Program-made: the position numbers and the translations under genes
The notes under the pieces: generated by a model
The model's input: the letters and a program-made list of their open reading frames with translations, nothing else
Told to the model about the DNA's origin: nothing
Database searches by the model: none
DNA from: Ovis canadensis
Taxonomy: Eukaryota > Chordata > Mammalia > Artiodactyla > Bovidae
Reading direction: 5' to 3'
NCBI RefSeq assembly: GCF_042477335.2
Contig: NC_091262.1
Span: 73,208,001-73,272,000 of the forward strand
Length of the DNA: 64,000 nt
Shown here: one piece after another, positions 1-10,394 of the stretch
How positions within the stretch are numbered: position 1 is the stretch's first letter
Layout of the letters: each line of letters begins with the position of its first letter

Positions 1-75
1 TAGGCCGGTATCCTCCCTTTTTGCCCATTCCTGCTCCCCTTACTGCCATCATTGTGAAACATGTTCCATTGCTTT

Positions 76-270
76 GAAAAGTGAAAGTCGCTCAGTCCTG
101 TCTGACTCTTTGTGACCCCACAGACTATACAGACCATAAAATTCTCCAGGCCAGAATACTGAAGTGGGTTGTCTTTCCCTTCTCCAGGGGATCTTCCCAA
201 CCCAGGGATCAAATCCAGGTCTCCTGTATTGCAGGCAGACTCTTTACCAACTGAGCTTTCAGGAAAGCCC
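76..270 (-). mobile_element. Bov-tA SINE
   Basis: Ruminant tRNA-Glu-derived SINE read backwards: the A-rich tail side (gaaaagtgaaagtcgctcag) is at the left and the tRNA-like head (ctgagctttcaggaaagccc) at the right. The head promoter region is diverged. It lies at the start of a long L1-like stretch. Confidence 0.9.
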
Positions 271-2146
271 TTGCTTTATTTATATATAATTTTTCTGCAT
301 GCAGATATGATTAAGCTAAAGATATGATTTTGATTTTTTTAATTTAATTCTATATCTTTATGTTTTGTCCATATTGCTATGTGTCTATCCCTAACTGCTC
401 ATGGTTTTCTGAAGTATATACATTGAGCATGTTTTAATTATTTATTCATCCAATGATGGGCATATAAGCTGCCATCAAAGCTCCTAGACCTAACCAATGG
501 TGAGATTAACATCTTCATAAATATTTCCATCTGGACTTGTGTGGGAACCTCTCTGGAAAAAACACTTGGGAGTAAAACTGATGGGTCAGAGGGGATGTAT
601 ATAATTAACTTTATTGAGTTTCATCAGAGAAACCCCAGGGTGCTATTCCATTATGTCCTCGCATCCTGCTTTCTAGTTTGTGCTAAACTGATAGACATAA
701 AGTGATACCACGTTGTTGATGTGATTTGTAATTCTCCGTGTTACTAATAAGGGTGTTTCTTCATATGCTTTGTAGAATCGAGAGCGTCTTTGGTTGTGAG
801 TTACTTGCTCTTGTTCTTTGATCTTTTTTCTATTGGAATTCCTACTTTTTGTTTTTTTGTGGGTTTATAGCAGTTTGTATGTATTCTCAGACACGTGTGT
901 GCATGCTAAGTCACATCAGTCACGTCTGACTCTTTGCAACCCTATGGACTTTAGCCCACTAGGCTCCTCTGTCCATGGGATTCTCCAGGCAAGCATACTG
1001 GAGTGGGTTGCCATGCCCTCCTCCAGGGCATCTTCCTGACCCAGAGATTGAACCTGAATCTCTTATGTCTCCTGCATTGGCAGGTGGGCTCTTTATCTCT
1101 AGTGCCACCTGGGAAGCTGTATTCTAGGATATCCGGCCCTTATTAATTTCATTTTCTTCCTTTGCATGTTATTTATCTATTAGCTTTGTCTAGGTTGTCC
1201 TTTATTGAATGGAAACCCATAATGTTGATATACTCAAAATCCATCAGTTCTTTTCTCATACTTCGTTCAAACTATACTTTGTATCCTAGAGGTCTTATAT
1301 AGAAAGTCCTTTCTTGGCTCCAAGTCACAAAGGTAATCTCCTATACCTACCTTTATTATGCTTGTGGCTTGTCCTTCACTTTTAGGTCTTTAATACTCCT
1401 ACTCCTCAACTCACATACGCCGCTAGTTAGGGATCAGATTTTATCAATAATATGTCAGTATCTGGTGGATGGAGATACCCCTCTTTACTCCTCCTTTTCT
1501 CAGCTGAGTTTGCTATTCACAGATCTTATTCTTCAAAATAAGTTCACTTAGTCTCTCAACAAACCAAACTGAGATTTAGATCAAGATTCATTTAGAGAAA
1601 TTTGAATATTAAGTGACCCCATCAAAAGCATGAAATAGGCATTTGGGGGGTATCTTCTTGTAAGTCTTTTAAAACAGTAAAACCATTTTTTTCTCATAGA
1701 GATCATGTTCTTTCTTTTTAGGTTACTTGCTAGACACTTCGTGGCTTTGTTGCTTTTGAGGATTGTATATTTCTTTTTTAAATTATATTTTCTGTTTATT
1801 GTTCATGTAGAAAAATATATTGATATTTTAAAAGTGGTTTTGTATTTAGAAACTTGATGAAATTTCTTATTTCCAAGAACATGTTGATTCTAGTTTTTTT
1901 AATCATTTTTATTTTTTATGCGTCTGTAACTTTATTTTCTTGGACTGCCCTCATCTAATATAGGGATCAAGATAACACTGATAATCTGACAGCCCTAATT
2001 AAATAGTTTCTTTTGTTCTTCATTTCCTTTTGAGAAGACTTGTATAAGATAGGAATTTTCTGTATCTTGAAAGTTTGGTAGCACTCACCTATAAAACCAT
2101 CTGGGTCTGGGACTTTTTATGATGAAGAAACTTAGATTACTATCTC
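271..2146 (-). mobile_element. Old L1 (L1M-type) fragment, antisense
   Basis: Degraded LINE-1 in antisense orientation. Recognisable antisense ORF2/3' landmarks run in the expected order: a 'tttcttcatatgctt' segment near 755, 'caagtcacaaaggtaatctcctat' type text near 1323, 'ttaggtctttaatactc' near 1382 and the 'aaaccatctgggtctggg' reverse-transcriptase-region segment near 2093. It is interrupted by a Bov-tA at 897-1119. No reading frame survives. The subfamily is not assigned and the left edge is uncertain. Confidence 0.7.
897..1119 (-). mobile_element. Bov-tA SINE inserted in L1M
   Basis: Minus-strand Bov-tA starting at 'gtgtgcatgctaagtcacatcag' and ending at 'cacctgggaagctg'. It splits the L1M element, so it inserted later. 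A short open frame across its left end is an antisense SINE reading and not a gene. Confidence 0.88.
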
Positions 2147-2368
2147 ATTTTCTTTTCTTTTTTCTTTATATTTTATTTTCTATTGGAACATAATTGATTA
2201 ACAATGTTATGTTAGTTTTGGGTGTACAGCAAAGTGATTCAGGTATTCATATACAAGTATCTGTTCTTTTTTCAAATTCTTTTCCCATTTATATCAGAAT
2301 ATTGAGCAGTCCCCAGTGCTATATGGTAGATCTTTATTGTTATCAGTTTTAAATATAGTAGTGTGTAC

Positions 2369-2647
2369 GGAGAAGGCAATGGCACCTCGCTCCAGTACTC
2401 TTGCCTGGAAAATCCCCTGGATGGAGGATCCTGGTGGGATGCAGTCCATGGGGTCTCTAAGAGTCAGACATGACTGAGCGACTTCACTTTCACTTTTCAC
2501 TTTCATGCATTGGAGAAGGAAATGGCATCCCACTCCAGTGTTCTTACCTGGAGAATCCCAGGGACAGGGGAGCCTGGTGGGCTGCCCGTCTATGGGGTCA
2601 CACAGAGTCAGACATGACTGAAGCGACTTAGCAGCAGCAGCAGCAGC
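2369..2647 (+). mobile_element. Bov-A2 dimeric SINE
   Basis: Both Bov-A monomers are present ('ggagaaggcaatggcacc' then 'ggagaaggaaatggcatccc'), joined by the usual 'cactttcacttttcactttc' linker and ended by an (AGC)n tail. It is flanked by a 9-bp target-site duplication, agtgtgtac, at 2360-2368 and 2648-2656, and it splits the L1 3' end. Confidence 0.95.
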
Positions 2648-2659
2648 AGTGTGTACATG

Positions 2660-3106
2660 TCAATCCCTACACTCCCAATCTATTCTGACCCCCCAACACT
2701 TCCCCAGTGGCAACCATAGGTTTGTTCTCAAAGTCTCTGAATGTGTTTCTGTTTTGTAGATTAGATTCCACATATAAGCAATATCATATGATATTTGTTT
2801 CTCTCTGCCTGACTTGACTTCACTTGCTATGATAATGTCCAGGTCCATCCATGTTGCTGAAAATGGCATTATTTCATTCTTTTTAATGGTTGAGTAATAT
2901 TCCATTGTATGTATGGACCACATCTTCTTTATCCATTCATCTATCAATAGATATTTAGTTTGTTTCCATGTCTTGATTATTATAAATTGTGCTGCTATGA
3001 ACATAGGAGTGCATATATCTTTTGAATTAGAGTTTTCTCTGGATATATGCCCAGGAGTGGGATTGCTGGATCATATGGTACTTCTATTTTCAGTTTTTTA
3101 AGAAAC
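2660..3106 (-). pseudogene. L1 ORF2 C-terminal remnant
   Basis: A minus-strand frame reads a typical L1 ORF2 protein C-terminus. 'YDPAIPLLGIYPEKT' is encoded near 3060-3100, next to the Bov-tA insertion, and 'IDEWIKKMW' and 'MEYYSTIKKNEIMPF' follow at 2870-2945. ORF2 proteins carry endonuclease and reverse transcriptase for L1 retrotransposition, but only the extreme C-terminus is here. A SINE interrupts it upstream and there is a frame change between the two segments, so no function is possible. It is not a host gene. Confidence 0.85.
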
Positions 3107-3308
3107 TCTAGTGGCTCAGATGGTAAAGGGTCCTCCTGCAATGCAGGAGACCCAGGTTTGATCCTTGGATTGGGAAGATCCCCTGGAGAAGAGAATGGCA
3201 ACCCACTCCAGTATTCTGGCCTGGAGAATTCCATGGAAAGAAGAGCCTGGTGGGCTACAATCCATGGGGTCGCAAAGAATCAGACATGATTGAGCGACTA
3301 ACACACTC
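3107..3308 (+). mobile_element. Bov-tA SINE inside L1 ORF2
   Basis: Plus-strand Bov-tA from the tRNA-like head 'tagtggctcagatggtaaag' to 'gagcgactaacacac'. It separates two parts of the L1 ORF2 remnant. Confidence 0.92.
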
Positions 3309-3518
3309 CGTAGTGTTCTCCATAGTGGCTGCACCAATTCGCACTCCCACCAACACTATCAGAGGGTTCCTTTCATAATCTGTATCTTAACAAGGTCCCA
3401 GGTGCTCATTCATAATCTGAAAAGCTGTGCACTAGACTGTAAATTCCTGGAAGGTTAGAAGTGGGTCTGTCTTATTCACAGCTCAGAAGTTTGAGAAGTG
3501 CTGGTATGGTAACAAAAA

Positions 3519-3722
3519 GCTTCTCTGGTAGCTCAGACGGTAAGTAATCTGCATGCAAGCAGAAAACCCGGGTTTGATCCCTGGGCCGGGAAGATCCCCT
3601 GGAGAAGGAAATGGCAACCCACTCCAGTGTTCTTGCCTGGAAAATCACATGGATGCAGGAGCCTGGTGGACAACACCCCATGGAGTCACAAAGAGTCAGA
3701 CATGACTGAGCGACTAACACAC
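3519..3722 (+). mobile_element. Bov-tA SINE
   Basis: Head 'gcttctctggtagctcagac', body 'aagatcccctggagaagg' and tail 'gactgagcgactaacacaca' are all present, so it is near full length. The B-box-like segment (ggtttgatccc) is intact. Confidence 0.92.
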
Positions 3723-3759
3723 AAGTCCACCTGGGGGGATTCTGGGCGTGGCGTTTAAA

Positions 3760-3890
3760 CCGTGTGCTTCAGTTGCCTTGCCCATAAGATGGGGCGATGG
3801 TTACAGTTCATGCCTTGCAGAGCTGTGGGAGGATTCAATGGATTGATATAGAGAGAGCTGGCCCATAATAATTGGTTTATAAGCACCATT
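3760..3890 (+). mobile_element. MIR fragment
   Basis: Core and 3' part of the ancient mammalian MIR SINE: 'cccataagatggggcgatgg', then 'gtgggaggattcaatggatt'. Diverged, with no target duplication visible. Confidence 0.6.
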
Positions 3891-4059
3891 ATTGGTACTT
3901 CCAGTCCACTTGGAGCATTTTCTAAATGTTCCTGGTGACAGAAGTAACAAGCTATGGTCTGGCTTTATTTCAGTCCTCATTTTGTTTCTGTCAGAGGATT
4001 TACATTACCCACTGCCCTTACAGACCACCTCTTCCCTTCTGAATGTGTCCATAGCCTTT

Positions 4060-4215
4060 ATTAGTTAATAGTCCATCCAGTATTTATTGAGCATCCATTA
4101 CGTGCCAGGCATTGTTCCAGGTACTTGACTTACGGCAACAAAGCTGCACAGACAGAATCCCTGCCCCCATCCTCACGAGCCTTACAGTCAAATAAAGGGA
4201 GACAGACATGAAGGT
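4060..4215 (+). repeat. Ancient L2-like interspersed repeat
   Basis: Contains the mammalian-wide phrase of the type 'tattgagcatccattacgtgccaggcattgttccaggtac' split over 4084-4123, then 'cagaatccctgccccc...cttacagtc' and 'gggagacagacatgaa'. It belongs to an old interspersed family, which I cannot assign more exactly than L2-like. Confidence 0.45.
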
Positions 4216-4218
4216 CAC

Positions 4219-4433
4219 GGCTTACCAGATGGCTCAGGGGTAAAAATAAAGAAATAAATAAATCTGCCTGAAATGCAGAAGAGGCATGTTTGATCCCTGG
4301 GTCAGGAAGATTTCCTGGAGAAGGAAATGGCAACCCACTCCAATATTCTTGCCTGGGAGATATCATGGTCAGAGGAGCCAGGTGGGCTACAGTCCCTGAG
4401 GTCACAAAGAGTAGGAATCAGCTGAGTGACTAA
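4219..4433 (+). mobile_element. Bov-tA SINE with internal AAATA expansion
   Basis: Otherwise typical Bov-tA, but the tRNA-like head is split by an A-rich insertion (aaaataaagaaataaataaa, 4242-4261) between the A-box-like and B-box-like regions. The tail 'gagtgactaaacaacaa' is intact. The expansion probably arose by microsatellite growth after insertion. Confidence 0.88.
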
Positions 4434-5709
4434 ACAACAAGAAGGCCCTCTGCATGAAGAGGAACAAGCAAGCAAGATGATTCAGGGTAGATGCTGGGCT
4501 GTATACTCTCATTTTCACTAATTACATATCAGATGCATTTTGTATGTCTTCACCAGTGATCAGTCCACCAGCCTTCTTAATGTCTTCAGAATCCTTTATG
4601 GATCAACGCTGTGGAATTCATAAAATTTATGGTTGCAAGGCACCTATCTATTGTCAAGGTTGGTCTCAAGGTGGTGGGTGGGGACCTTTCCCTCTTCCTA
4701 TTGCATATGGGGTCCTTGAGACAGAACATATGATGTAAGTCTGGCTAGTCAGAGCTTCACCCTCCACTGGCCCCGGCAGGTGGTCAAGGGAGGTGGGCAG
4801 GTGACCTGAGCCTGGTCAGTCATCCCTTAGCAGAGAACATCCCTAACTTTGCCTAAGTGCCAAGGAAGAGGCTTCCTCTCTTTCTTCCTGGACTTGAGTC
4901 AAGAGGGTGTCAGACTGGATCTGGGACGAGCACCTCAGCACCACAGAGGCAGAGCTTCTAACTACACGGGGAGAAGAGAGGAAAGAGTCTGGGGACAGAG
5001 ATAGAGTCATAGAAAGAACGTAGGAGCCCTGCCCCCTGCTCCTTTGACTTCCAGTCTTTCCTCTGAAGATAATTTAGGCTGTTTTCCTTGTCTCTTTTTC
5101 AGAGAGAGATGAAGTTATCTTTGTTCTCACAGAAAAAAATGGGGGTACCATGTTGTAATATGGGAGCCCCTCCCCCCAAATTAATTGACTGTTATCCCAG
5201 AGTAGCCACCAACCAAAAACATCCAGAAGTTGGTGTATCCATACCCCAGGTCCCTGATCCCTCATTGGAAGTGTCCTGAGTGCAAGCCTGCCCTGGCTTC
5301 CAGAGCTCCCAGCAGGACCCATCTCCAATTGTCTCCAAGGTAACTGCCTTGCTAACATCTGATAGGCTGGCTGCCTTCCTTTCCCAGCTTCCCTTCCTCG
5401 CTTCCCTATTGGCATTTCCTAGGATCCCTTCCCTGATAGACAACCTGCATTCTTTTTCCAGGGTCCGCTTCCAAGGGGATCCAAACCAAAATAGCTCCCA
5501 GAGATGATTGTGAAGGTTGAATGGGGGAGGAATGTTTGCACAGAGCTGGCATCTAGAAAGCCCTCAATAAACAGCAGTTATTACTCATCTTTTGGGTTTT
5601 GAAGCACATGCTACACTCCCTTCACCTTTTCTCTTAATGAACAAAGAGGGAAGCCAAACAGCCTTTGCAAGCAAACATTTATTTTAAATTTTACTCACAT
5701 GAAAGATGT
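4434..5709. other. Unique sequence, no gene recognised
   Basis: About 1.27 kb without a recognised young repeat or gene. Short open frames near 5075-5510 on both strands overlap each other and resemble no family I know. A weak MIR-like 3' end (aagccctcaataaacagcag) lies near 5559. Confidence 0.5.
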
Positions 5710-5835
5710 GTTCAGTTCAGTTCAGTTCAGTTGCTCAGTCATGTCCGACTCTTTGCGACCCCATGAATCGCAGCACGCCAGGCCTCCCTGTCCATCACCA
5801 ACTCCCAGAGTTCACTCAGACTCACGTCCATCATA
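5710..5835 (-). mobile_element. BovB LINE 3' terminal fragment
   Basis: Only the last ~125 bp of BovB: the hallmark ttcag repeats at the left end, then 'cgacccc' and 'ccctgtccatcaccaactcc'. Severely 5' truncated on the right, as is typical for RTE retrotransposition. Confidence 0.92.
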
Positions 5836-5836
5836 G

Positions 5837-5872
5837 CAAACAGTTAATAAAATACAAACAGTTAATAAAATA
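5837..5872. repeat. Perfect 18-bp tandem duplication
   Basis: Two identical copies of caaacagttaataaaata (5837-5854 and 5855-5872), immediately after the truncated 5' end of the BovB fragment. Confidence 0.9.
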
Positions 5873-6388
5873 CACAATACTGCTGACTGTAAATTCCACA
5901 CGGCCAGTTGATTCTCAAAGAATGCCTTCACTGATGGTTCTTGAACTCCCATATCTACAGTCAACCTACAGATGTGATCAAAAAATGAGGGCCCTTCTCG
6001 CAGGAATGTTGGTTGATATTTCCATTCATGTTAACAAGAGTGAAATGATCAAGACTTCTCGAGTTCACTACTGACATGAGCAGCTTCTCTTCTGACTCAG
6101 ATAATAGTTTTCAAAGACTCAGAGAAGAGGTCCTCAATCTGGGGAGCTCTTTTGTAACATAACAGCTGTAGACACGACACATTTTAAGCTTATTCTGTGT
6201 GCTTTCTCAAGTCTCAACAATCACCACCACAACATAAATTAAGCTCTGGGGTGTGGCAGTTGTCCGTTTCCACAGCATAAATATTCCCACTATGGCTGGT
6301 TTCAAGCTCTCAAATCAATGTCATTTGTCACTCAAATGTAGAGTTAGGAAGAGATGGAGGTGGCCAGTTGTTACCTATACTCCCATCT
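5873..6388. other. Unique sequence
   Basis: About 0.5 kb of non-repetitive sequence with moderate AT content. Nothing recognised on either strand. Confidence 0.45.
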
Positions 6389-6598
6389 TGTTGTTTAGTT
6401 GCTAAGTCAGGTCCAACTCTTTTGTGACCCCATGGCCTGAAGCCCACCAGACTCCTCTGTCCATGGGACTTCGCAGACAAGAATACTGGAGTGGGTTGCC
6501 ATTTCCTTCTCCAGGGGTGTCTTCCTGACCCAGGGATTCAACTCGTGTCTCCTGCATTGGCAGGCAGATTCTTTAAAACTGAGCCGCCGGGGAAGCCC
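6389..6598 (-). mobile_element. Bov-tA SINE
   Basis: Minus strand, from 'tgttgtttagttgctaagtc' to 'gagccgccggggaagccc'. The Bov-A-like body is at the left and the tRNA-like head at the right. Confidence 0.92.
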
Positions 6599-6609
6599 AT
6601 ACTTCCATT

Positions 6610-6892
6610 GCTGCTGCTGCTGCTGCTGCTAAGTCGCTTCAATCCATGTCCGACTCTGTGCGATCCCATAAACGGCAGCCCGCCAGGCTCCCCCATCCCT
6701 GGGATTCTCCGGGCAAGAACACTGGAGTGGGTTGCCATTTCCTTCTCCAATGTATGAGAGTAAAAAGTGAAAGTGAAGTCATTCAGTCGTGTCCAACTCT
6801 TAGTGACCCCATGGACTGCAGCCCACCAGGCTCCTCCATCCAGGGGATTTTCCAGGCAAGAGTACTGGAGTGGGGTGCCATTGCCTTCTCTA
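6610..6892 (-). mobile_element. Bov-A2 dimeric SINE
   Basis: Minus-strand dimer starting with the (GCT)n tail, followed by both monomers. Flanked by near-identical target duplications, atacttccatt (6599-6609) and atatttccatt (6893-6903). It sits directly beside the preceding Bov-tA. Confidence 0.95.
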
Positions 6893-6954
6893 ATATTTCC
6901 ATTAGATAATAGCAAAAATCTAGTAAAAATAACCAGGAAATAATAAATTTTGGC

Positions 6955-7325
6955 TGCTTATTATTGCTTTTATTAATTCATAAAATTTGTTTTTAGAGCA
7001 GTTTTAGGTTCACAGAAAAATTGAGCAGAAAGTACAAAGAGTTCCCATACACCTCTCCCCACACCCGTTCTCCCCCACCCCCCACCACAGCCTCCCCAAC
7101 TATCAGCCTCCCCTCCCACCCCGAGTGATGCATTTGTTACAGTCAGCAAACCTACACTGACAGGTCATCATCACCCACTGTCCACTGTTTACACTGGGGT
7201 TTGCTCCTGACATTGTACATTATGTGGGTTTGGACAGTTGAATGGCATGCGTTCATCATCACAGTATCATGCAGAGTAGTTTAATCACTACCTTTGTTTT
7301 TTTAATACAAGTTATTTCATTGTAA
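6955..7325. mobile_element. Old L1 untranslated-region fragment
   Basis: Matches by eye the L1M-type segment with 'agagcagttttaggttcaca' near 6995, 'cctacactgaca' near 7151 and 'cagtatcatgcagagtagttt' near 7261. The orientation relative to L1 is uncertain. Non-coding. Confidence 0.6.
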
Positions 7326-7327
7326 GT

Positions 7328-7559
7328 CAGGGCTTCCCAGGTGGCTCAGTGGTACAGAATCTGCCAGCCAATGCAGGAGACACAGGAGTCGTCGGTTCAA
7401 TCCCGGGGTTGGGAAGATCCCTTGGAGGAGGGCATGGCAACCCACTCCAGTACTCTTGTATTCTTGCCTGGGGAATTCCATGGACAGAGAGGCCTGGTGA
7501 GCTACAATCCGTAGGGTAGCAAGGAGTAGGACACAACTTAGCGACTGAGCAAAGCGCAC
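7328..7559 (+). mobile_element. Bov-tA SINE
   Basis: Complete plus-strand copy: head 'gggcttcccaggtggctcag', body 'gggaagatcccttggagg' and tail 'agcgactgagcaaagc'. It contains a small internal duplication (tactcttgtattcttgcctg). Confidence 0.92.
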
Positions 7560-7979
7560 TTCCACAGTTTAATTTTTGATGGTGACTCCGTTTAACAACT
7601 TGCTCATAAAATTCTTGAAACTGGTTCCCAGGATCCAGTGCTTGCCGGCTCCAGTCCATCTCTGCCCTTGGGCTTCCAGAGAGAAACCAAAGTCCTCAGG
7701 CCTCACCTGTAAGGCCACCCAATGTTTACCAGGCAAAGCCAAACCTGCTCTGGGACCTGGTAACTGGGTGGGGCCAGGTCTCATCCTTCCCTCCCTGACC
7801 CTCCCCAGGGCAGATGCTGCCAGCGCTGCCAGCCATCAGATGCCTGTGGGGACAGCCTGCTTGGGAAGGGAGGGGCACAAGACCTGGGAGCCACAGGAGC
7901 AGCTGCGCCAAGTGGGCCAGCATTAAGGGCAGCATCTCCAAACTCTGTATCCTTCCAGCGTGTAGCTTTGGAACTACTG
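7560..7979. other. Unique GC-richer sequence
   Basis: Non-repetitive sequence leading into the ATTA-rich block at 7980. Short overlapping open frames on both strands have no recognisable domain. Confidence 0.4.
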
Positions 7980-8140
7980 CGGTCAAGCTTTCAGACGGGA
8001 GGCCCTGAGAAGTTTACAATAAAAATCAGAAACAATTTGGAACGTGGAGGAGGAATTAATTGGATAGCTCCGGCCTAAAGTTTCTCTGTTCACAGGCTTA
8101 ACTAGCACGGCTATTAATTTTATTGCCCTCCAGAGAGATT
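7980..8140. promoter_or_regulatory. Candidate conserved non-coding block
   Basis: Repeat-free AT-rich island in GC-richer surroundings with several homeodomain-type cores: 'ggaattaattgg' near 8051 and 'ggctattaattttattg' near 8109, plus 'caataaaaatcag' near 8018. The complexity and motif density resemble vertebrate conserved enhancers. This is an inference from composition only, with no alignment behind it. Confidence 0.3.
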
Positions 8141-8364
8141 TACACACAGCAGGCTGCCTTGAAGAGACAGCGCTTGGAGCCGAGCCTGGCTAGGCCCAGG
8201 AGGGAGCATCCTGAAGGCTCAGAGGTCCTGGGCCCACAGAGCTGGGGGGCTGGGGCTTCAAAGACAGCGGACCTCACAGTCTATGGGAATGGATGCTACC
8301 AGGACAGGGAGATTAGCTCCACTGTCCAAGGACACACAGAAGAGGCACCAGTCCAATGATGTAC

Positions 8365-8570
8365 TTAACAAACACTCATATAGTGCTTGCGATGTCTCAA
8401 GCACTGTTTTAAACACTTTGCAGATAATACATGTAAACGTCATCAACCAGGTGCTAGGAAGCCCATTTTAGAGATGAGTAAATAGAGGCCTCGGAAGGAC
8501 ACGTGACAGGACTTGAACCCTGGCAGTCTGGCTCTGGCATCGGTGCTCTTCACTGTGATGCCATTAGGAA
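8365..8570 (-). mobile_element. MIR SINE, antisense
   Basis: Antisense MIR with good colinearity: 'catatagtgcttgcgatgtc' near 8378, 'cccattttagagatgagtaa' near 8462, 'acttgaaccctggcagtctg' near 8512 and 'gtgctcttcactgtgatgcc' near 8542. Confidence 0.75.
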
Positions 8571-8674
8571 GGCAGCCAACAGTGTGGAGTAGTACGAAAC
8601 TTACCTGTAGCTCAGTGAGACGGGTTTGGTCCGTGTGAGCATGGGGCAAGGGAGAGACATGATGGGGTCCAGAT

Positions 8675-8832
8675 TTTACACACAGGCACACACACACGTG
8701 CACAAAGTTGGGTGTGTATGCACACAACACTACCGTGTGTGGATGCACACGTACATGTGAAGACCTGTGTATACACGCTGGCACATCCACACCTGTGCAC
8801 ACACACAGTCACACACTCATGTACACACACTT
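8675..8832. repeat. Imperfect CA/TG-rich tract
   Basis: About 160 bp dominated by interrupted CA and TG dinucleotide runs (for example cacacacacacgtgcac near 8687 and gcacacacacagtcacacac near 8799). Alternating strand polarity (CA then TG then CA) makes local foldback likely. Confidence 0.85.
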
Positions 8833-9102
8833 TCTCTGGACCCTGAGGGTGGTGGCAGGTCCTTGAAACAGGAGACTGTCCCCAAGAGACTACTGTTCTG
8901 GAAAGCGCCCTCTGGCCTGAAGCATGTATTTCAGCTTCCTCATCTGAAGACTGGGGGACCCGTGTTTCCTGTTATGAATGGAAAAGGTCTTTGGAAACTG
9001 CAAAAGTAAGGGCCTGCGTGTGGTGCTTTCAAAAGGCCACATCCTTGTCAAGAGAGTAAAACATGAAAGCTAGGCCCTTAGCTCTCAACACCCCATGTCA
9101 GC

Positions 9103-9283
9103 AGCCCTCAACCTTTTTTTGCACCAGGGACAAATTTCATGGTGGACAATTTTTCAGTGAATCGTGGTGTGGAGGTGGGGGCGGATGGATTGGGGGTGAT
9201 TCAAGCTCATTCCATTTATTGTGCACTTTAATCTAATGCTGCTGCTGATCTGACAGAGGGTACAGTCCACAGCCTTTGTCACC
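9103..9283 (+). mobile_element. Old non-autonomous DNA transposon (hAT-like)
   Basis: The left end 'ccctcaacctttttttgcac' and the internal 'agggacaaatttcatggtgg', 'attgtgcactttaatctaat' and 'ctgatctgacagagggtac' follow a well-known mammalian short element that has inverted ends of the type ggtccccaacc. The right terminal repeat is decayed. The exact family is not assigned. Confidence 0.5.
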
Positions 9284-10094
9284 TTGAGAGTGGTGGTGGT
9301 GGTGTGTGTGTAGAAAAAGAAGAAACTGGGACCTCCGAACAAGTAATAAAAATGCAAAGGGTCATCCAGCAACTTGATGGCTGAGCTAGGTCTTGAATCC
9401 AGTCCTGTCTGAAATCCTCACTGAAACCCCCACAATTCCTGTCTGACATCCCATTTCTCCCAGGCCACTCGCCTCCCCTGACCCTTCGACTTCCCCATCC
9501 CAGGGGCGGGGCTCGTGGACACTTCAGTCGGCCTCTTGGGACAGCCAGCCGCAAGTCATTAACTACCAGCAACACCGGCCAACCTAGAAAATTTGACATG
9601 CCCTCTGCCCAGCCTGCGAAGCTGTTAACAGGCCTTTGTCTCCCCCTCCTTCTCCCCACGCCCTTTCCTGACTTTCCTCCCAACGAGCAATAGCAGCTTT
9701 CCCCCAGAGGGACCTGTGGACATCAGAACAAGGAAGGCAGCTCACAGAGGCTTGGACGCCTGGCCTCGCCACTCCCTGCCTGTAAAATGGGCGTGAAATA
9801 TAGCTAACCCTGCAAAAACCATGAAGTCCAGGGCCAGGTAAGAGGCCATGCTTGTTGAGTGCAAGAAATAAAAAGGGATTGGCAGGGGACAACAGCCCTC
9901 CGGAGAGTGGAGGGTAAAGAGGGGATGGTTGGAGAACAGGGGGAGATTGGTCCTTCATTTAACTTCTGAGAAACAGCGCCCACTGGGCCAGAGAGAGCTG
10001 CCGAAGGAGACCGAGCCGCAGAAGTGACCTCTTCGTTCCCAGGCTTGGGTGGCAGCCGAGAATGGAGCAAAGAGCAGCCGCAGCGTGGGAAAGG
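9284..10094. other. Unique sequence, GC-rich
   Basis: About 0.8 kb without recognised repeats, apart from a short GT-rich run near 9290-9315. Open frames on the minus strand (for example 9584-9958) are overlapping and of low complexity. No gene recognised. Confidence 0.45.
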
Positions 10095-10285
10095 CCTGTG
10101 GCATCAGAAAGTCCAGGGCTTGAGCCCCTGTTCCACCACCTCCGCGCTGGGCCACCTCGCCAAAATCACACAGCCTCTCTGAACCTCCGTGTCCTTATCC
10201 ACGAAATGGAGATAATTCCATCCAAGCTCTGTGATGGTCGCAGACTGTGGAAAGGCAGGCCCAGAGCAGGCGTTCCATCAACAGT
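10095..10285 (+). mobile_element. MIR SINE
   Basis: Sense MIR: 'gcatcagaaagtccagggct' near 10102, 'cacacagcctctctgaacct' near 10168 and 'atccacgaaatggagataat' near 10198. Confidence 0.65.
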
Positions 10286-10394
10286 AGGGAGCCTCATGAG
10301 GCAAGGCCTCGGGAAAACTCCAGATCTGCCCCCTGGAAAGAAAGCCCCCGGCACCTCATTCCCAGGGCGCTGGGGGCTCCACTCTCCTCTCTGA
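10286..10394. other. Short unique stretch
   Basis: Unique sequence between the MIR and the candidate conserved block. Nothing recognised. Confidence 0.4.

Larger units (their letters stand above)
2147..3385 (-). mobile_element. L1 3' end (artiodactyl L1), antisense
   Basis: A younger L1 copy than its left neighbour. The inverted poly(A) tail is the T-rich run near 2147-2170, followed by the artiodactyl L1 3' end ('gtgtacagcaaagtgattcag' near 2223) and then antisense ORF2 C-terminus up to 'ctccatagtggctgcaccaat' near 3319. It is interrupted by Bov-A2 (2369-2647) and Bov-tA (3107-3308). It is 5' truncated on the right, near 3385. Confidence 0.88.

Noticed and set aside
2635..2650. (CAG)n runs as possible coding polyglutamine or unstable repeats
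   Set aside because: They are the normal (AGC)n or (GCT)n tails of Bov-A2 SINEs.
3135..3170. tRNA-like sequences (ggtttgatccc B-box) that could be called tRNA-Glu genes
   Set aside because: They are the heads of Bov-tA/CHR SINEs: no cloverleaf acceptor pairing at the 3' side, and they run into SINE bodies.
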